DNA of 9,055 nt, taken from the NCBI GenBank assembly GCA_051880335.1, contig JBJENT010000201.1, positions 1 through 9,055 on the forward strand, in the 5' to 3' direction. Position 1 is the first letter of the stretch; every line of letters begins with the position of its first letter. This document shows, piece after piece, positions 6,816 through 9,055 of the stretch. Origin of the DNA: 1XD8-76 sp051880335 (GTDB lineage: Bacteria; Bacillota; Clostridia; Lachnospirales; Lachnospiraceae). A program made the translations under genes and the position numbers. The notes beneath the pieces are model-generated. The model saw only the letters and a program-made list of their open reading frames with translations, did no database searches and had not been told where the DNA came from.

Positions 6816-7292
6816 TTAGTTTTCCTCCTTATTTAAAGAGGCAATCAGGCCTCCCTGATTCAAAATGTTCTGCATGTATGGTGGCAGTTTGGTACATGTA
6901 TAGGTGGTTCCGTTTGCCACGATAGTACCCTCGGAAAGATCCAGTTCTGCTTCCTGGCCCGCCTCTACTGCTTCATATAAATCTTTGCTGACCAAAACCG
7001 GAAGTCCGATATTGATGGCATTTCTATAAAAAATACGAGCAAAGGATTTAGCCACAACTGCTTTCACACCTAGTGCCTTTAGTACACTTGGTGCCTGCTC
7101 TCTGGATGAACCGCAGCCAAAGTTTTCGCCGGCAACAATAATATCTCCGACAACAACATCCTTTGCAAAATTACCATCCAGGGATTCAAATGCATAACCT
7201 TTCATCTCATCGATGTTGGGCAACAGTAAATACTGGGACGCAATAATCTGATCCGTATCTACATCATTGTGGAACTTAAAAATCTTACTCAT
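6816..7292 (-). CDS. Aconitase-family hydro-lyase small subunit B (swivel domain)
   Basis: This 158-residue partner of large subunit B is the first gene of the six-gene unit. Motifs in order are 'NDVDTDQII' (9-17), loop 'QYLLLP' (20-25), 'GDIIVAGENFGCGSSREQAP' (49-68) and 'AKSFARIFYRNAINIGLP' (81-98). The loop is YLLL, and with small subunit A it shares the pattern YLxLPxxDxMKxYAF, so the two small subunits appear closer to each other than to standard LeuD. AGGAGG lies five bases upstream of the ATG, one of the strongest ribosome binding sites in the window. A well-formed promoter lies about 95 bases upstream. Gene order small-then-large is the same in both pairs and opposite to the usual leuC-leuD order. 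It should form a heterodimer with the downstream product at a 1:1 ratio helped by coupling. Confidence 0.9.
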   Translation of the reverse strand: MSKIFKFHNDVDTDQIIASQYLLLPNIDEMKGYAFESLDGNFAKDVVVGDIIVAGENFGCGSSREQAPSVLKALGVKAVVAKSFARIFYRNAINIGLPVLVSKDLYEAVEAGQEAELDLSEGTIVANGTTYTCTKLPPYMQNILNQGGLIASLNKEEN

Positions 7293-7385
7293 GTGATCCT
7301 CCTCATATCGTGTCGGTACCCCTCTATTGTACCTCCACTTTTTTCCTGCAGGTTTTCATTCTGCCTGCATAAATACTCGAATTTC
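7293..7385 (-). promoter_or_regulatory. 5' leader of the hydro-lyase unit with a hairpin
   Basis: The predicted transcript leader is about 87 bases. It holds a perfect 6-bp stem TGCAGG/CCTGCA (7347-7352 with 7364-7369, 11-base loop) near its 5' end. Further on it holds GAGGTAC and GAGGGGTACC segments (complements within about 7313-7335), then the AGGAGG site. No T-run follows the hairpin, so it is not an attenuator of the simple kind. 'GAGGGGTACCG' faintly resembles the T-box 'GGGTGGTACCG' motif, but the leader is far too short for a T-box. Any regulatory role is inferred. Confidence 0.35.
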
Positions 7386-7414
7386 ATATTACCATGTTTC
7401 CGTAGAAAAGACAA
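7386..7414 (-). promoter_or_regulatory. Extended -10 promoter of the hydro-lyase unit
   Basis: On the minus strand TTGTCT (complement of 7409-7414) is followed by a 17-base spacer and TAATAT (complement of 7386-7391). A TG placed one base before the -10 makes an extended -10. This is the best sigma-A-like promoter in the window, and its expected start is near 7379. It lies between the acyltransferase stop and small subunit B. Confidence 0.7.
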
Positions 7415-7449
7415 AGTAAATTCAGATGAAGCCTTTGCCTTTTTCAAGT

Positions 7450-8754
7450 TCAGGCCTTCTGCTTTTCGCATCTACTGGTAATCGTCATTTTATATAATTC
7501 TTCCGTAGCCAGCCGGGCTTTCGCCACATTACATTTTGTTTTCGGGAAACAATAGTACTGAACATCGGTATCCCCGATGGAAATCATATCCCCGATTTCA
7601 TACCAGAAGTAATCTGCATACAGACTATAGCTTGCCGATGGTTTCAAAGAAAACTGCAGCTGTCCATCGCATCCTGTCAAAGTAAAGCCATTATGATCAT
7701 GGGTTAAATGGCCTTCTCCTACATCGTAAATTTTCTTTGCATCAATCAGCATCATGATTTCTACATCTACATCCAGTTTATAATTCTGGTTTAATAACTC
7801 CTGCCGCACACATTCTCTCTGCCAGCGATACCAGTCTGTGACGAACCGAAATCTGCCGGTTTCTTTTCGCTCAGCTTCCTCTTTTTCGATTTTCCTGAGC
7901 ATCCCATACTCCGTCAACTCATGTCTTGAACCACAGTTTTCGCATGTTATGGTAACGCCTTCCCCATGCATATGTTCTTCGCTACCACAGTGGGAACATT
8001 TATAAAGCACCCTATGCAGTCCATCCGCCCTAAATGGTTCATCCACACAAATCTGCTCTTCGGCCTGAGTCTTAAAATGATCATAAGTAAACTGTTTTGC
8101 CAGCATTTCATTGATTTCCTTTGCCGAAAGCACTTCTATCTTCTCTTTGGATAACAAATATTCTACCTTGGCAGATACATCTACCTTTCTGATCTGAAGG
8201 GCATTGTACAGGGGATCCCGTAAAAATGCTCCTTTGGTCTTGATCATAACCACCGGGATTTTCAATAGTTTAATACATTTTCCCAAGCTATGTGGCAAAG
8301 GTGTCTGGGTCCCGTCAAAGCTGTAACTTGCCTCCGGATACATCAAAATAGAACTTTGATAATTATTTATGACAAAGTTCATATCTTTTACCAACCGTAC
8401 ATCGGTAATAAATTTTTTCGTAGGAATGCACCCAATCCAGCGCATCAGACCTTCCTTCCCCACAAAGCCATCGTTGGTACAGACAATGTGAAAAGGTCTT
8501 TTCTGTAGCAAATGAGATGCAATTTCCAAATCCAGAAAGCTGGAGTGATTCATCAAAAAAAGGGCCGGTTCCTTTGCCCCTAACTGTTCCATACCTTCCT
8601 GGGTATATTCAAAATTTACCTTTCGAAGTTCCGGTTCAGAAAGTGTTTTTAAAAGCCACCTTGCGATTTTGGACTGTCTGCATGGTTTTCGATAAGACCA
8701 TGGCATATAGGTCATAACTTCCTGATACGTTCTTTTCTCTACTGGTATTTTCAT
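7450..8754 (-). CDS. PlsC-type acyltransferase fused to a zinc ribbon and unknown C-terminal domain
   Basis: This 434-residue protein has a glycerophospholipid acyltransferase-like domain in its first roughly 210 residues. The catalytic HX4D motif is NHSSFLD (His70, Asp75), and 'YPEASYSFDGT' (139-149) stands in for the FPEGTRS block that binds the phosphate, with the usual G-T-R replaced by A-S-Y. Such enzymes transfer acyl groups from acyl-ACP or acyl-CoA to lysophosphatidate or related acceptors at the membrane; no clear membrane helix is seen here. Residues 253-274 form a CxxC...CxxC zinc ribbon (Cys253, 256, 271, 274). The remaining part, about 290-434, is not recognised. PlsC proteins are usually about 200-260 residues, so this is a large fusion. 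The start is supported only by a modest GGGA seven bases upstream. It lies 157 bases before the hydro-lyase unit, in the same direction and without an obvious terminator between, so some readthrough is likely. Substrate identity is uncertain because of the altered second motif. Confidence 0.85.
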   Translation of the reverse strand: MKIPVEKRTYQEVMTYMPWSYRKPCRQSKIARWLLKTLSEPELRKVNFEYTQEGMEQLGAKEPALFLMNHSSFLDLEIASHLLQKRPFHIVCTNDGFVGKEGLMRWIGCIPTKKFITDVRLVKDMNFVINNYQSSILMYPEASYSFDGTQTPLPHSLGKCIKLLKIPVVMIKTKGAFLRDPLYNALQIRKVDVSAKVEYLLSKEKIEVLSAKEINEMLAKQFTYDHFKTQAEEQICVDEPFRADGLHRVLYKCSHCGSEEHMHGEGVTITCENCGSRHELTEYGMLRKIEKEEAERKETGRFRFVTDWYRWQRECVRQELLNQNYKLDVDVEIMMLIDAKKIYDVGEGHLTHDHNGFTLTGCDGQLQFSLKPSASYSLYADYFWYEIGDMISIGDTDVQYYCFPKTKCNVAKARLATEELYKMTITSRCEKQKA

Positions 8755-8901
8755 TCTCTTTTCCCGTTTTACTTTTTCTCTTTAGTATATTATTCCAGCC
8801 ATTAGATACTTTTGATATTAGTTTACATTGGCACATTTTTGATGCAATTACGTCTTCATCTGGCATGCATTGGTTTAAAGCCATACAAATTCCACATTCT
8901 G

Positions 8902-8930
8902 ATAGTATCACATTCTGTTTCTTTATTGAA
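8902..8930 (-). promoter_or_regulatory. Weak candidate promoter for the acyltransferase
   Basis: Minus-strand TTCAAT (complement of 8925-8930) and TACTAT (complement of 8902-8907) are separated by 17 bases. The -35 matches consensus at only three of six positions. It would give a leader of about 140 bases. Other AT-rich -10-like strings occur closer to the gene, so this is only one of several possibilities. Confidence 0.25.
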
Positions 8931-9006
8931 GAGATTATTCCTTCCCCTTACATTACAGCTTTTTTAATAATACATAATTAAGGAAAATACTTTTTCATAT
9001 TAGGTA

Positions 9007-9036
9007 ATTGCGAAACTCGCGATGCTCGTTCGCAAT
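9007..9036. repeat. Palindromic element at the window edge
   Basis: ATTGCGAA (9007-9014) and TTCGCAAT (9029-9036) form a perfect 8-bp inverted repeat with a 14-base loop that contains TCGCGA. It is GC-richer than its surroundings and has no T-run on either side, so it does not look like an intrinsic terminator. The pattern resembles dispersed palindromic repeats I associate with Lachnospiraceae genomes, but that is recall, not a search. Confidence 0.55.
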
Positions 9037-9055
9037 CTTGAACCAAAACAAGGAA

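Larger units (their letters stand above)
8755..9055. other. Non-coding region upstream of the acyltransferase
   Basis: These 301 AT-rich bases contain no gene I can support. The minus strand should carry the acyltransferase promoter. A frame open from 8911 into the acyltransferase gene exists, but it overlaps that gene by 119 bases in another frame, so I do not call it. An inverted repeat lies near the window edge (9007-9036). No terminator, RNA gene or riboswitch is evident. Confidence 0.6.

Noticed and set aside
7293..7449. T-box leader for leucine control
   Set aside because: Only a loose resemblance to the GGGTGGTACCG core is visible, the transcribed leader is too short, and no stem I specifier or terminator helix is visible.
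7289..7471. 60-codon minus-strand frame between the acyltransferase and small subunit B, ending in an ATGA overlap with the small subunit start
   Set aside because: There is no ribosome binding site before either Met. The predicted promoter lies inside the frame, and the first codons overlap the acyltransferase end in another frame. The ATGA overlap is suggestive but not enough.
8636..8911. 91-codon Cys-containing minus-strand frame overlapping the acyltransferase start
   Set aside because: It overlaps a well-supported gene by 119 bases in a different frame, and its composition looks like chance in an AT-rich gap.

Overview
The window looks like a chromosomal segment of a low-GC Clostridia, most likely a Lachnospiraceae gut anaerobe. 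Three things suggest this: the thiolase reads like butyrate-producer acetyl-CoA acetyltransferases, the lipoprotein has the 'NPW-acidic' type of domain I associate with Lachnospiraceae, and the ribosome binding sites are strong AGGAGG types. This assignment is inference from sequence character; no search was run. All eight genes lie on the minus strand, so transcription runs from high to low coordinates.

Layout in transcription order: 8755-9055 is non-coding, with an 8-bp inverted repeat near the window edge. At 7450-8754 is a PlsC-type acyltransferase fused to a zinc ribbon and an unassigned C-terminal region. A strong extended -10 promoter and a leader (about 7293-7414) then precede a six-gene unit: aconitase-family small subunit B (6816-7292), large subunit B (5561-6814), small subunit A (4932-5423), large subunit A (3664-4911), an EamA-type ten-helix transporter (2800-3651, TTG start) and a thiolase (1496-2683). 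The unit ends at a clear intrinsic terminator (1443-1482). A separate lipoprotein gene (176-1300) has its own promoter candidates and terminator (131-167).

The central feature is the tandem of two complete, divergent heterodimeric [4Fe-4S] hydro-lyases of the 3-isopropylmalate dehydratase/homoaconitase/2,3-dimethylmalate dehydratase family, each in small-then-large order. Both keep three cluster cysteines, at identical residue numbers (297, 357, 360). Their small-subunit specificity loops read YLAL and YLLL, not the archaeal homoaconitase YLRT nor the 'YLNTSDP' of ordinary bacterial LeuD, and large subunit B has altered active-site motifs. With a thiolase and a DMT transporter in the same unit, a plausible reading is a pathway acting on branched or C5-C7 hydroxy-diacids that yields acyl-CoA products, rather than plain leucine synthesis. 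The substrate cannot be decided from this window.

Other notable points are a degenerate in-frame duplication of the 3' end of the transporter gene between it and the thiolase, and a palindromic ATTATCATAAT core that recurs there at about three helical turns.
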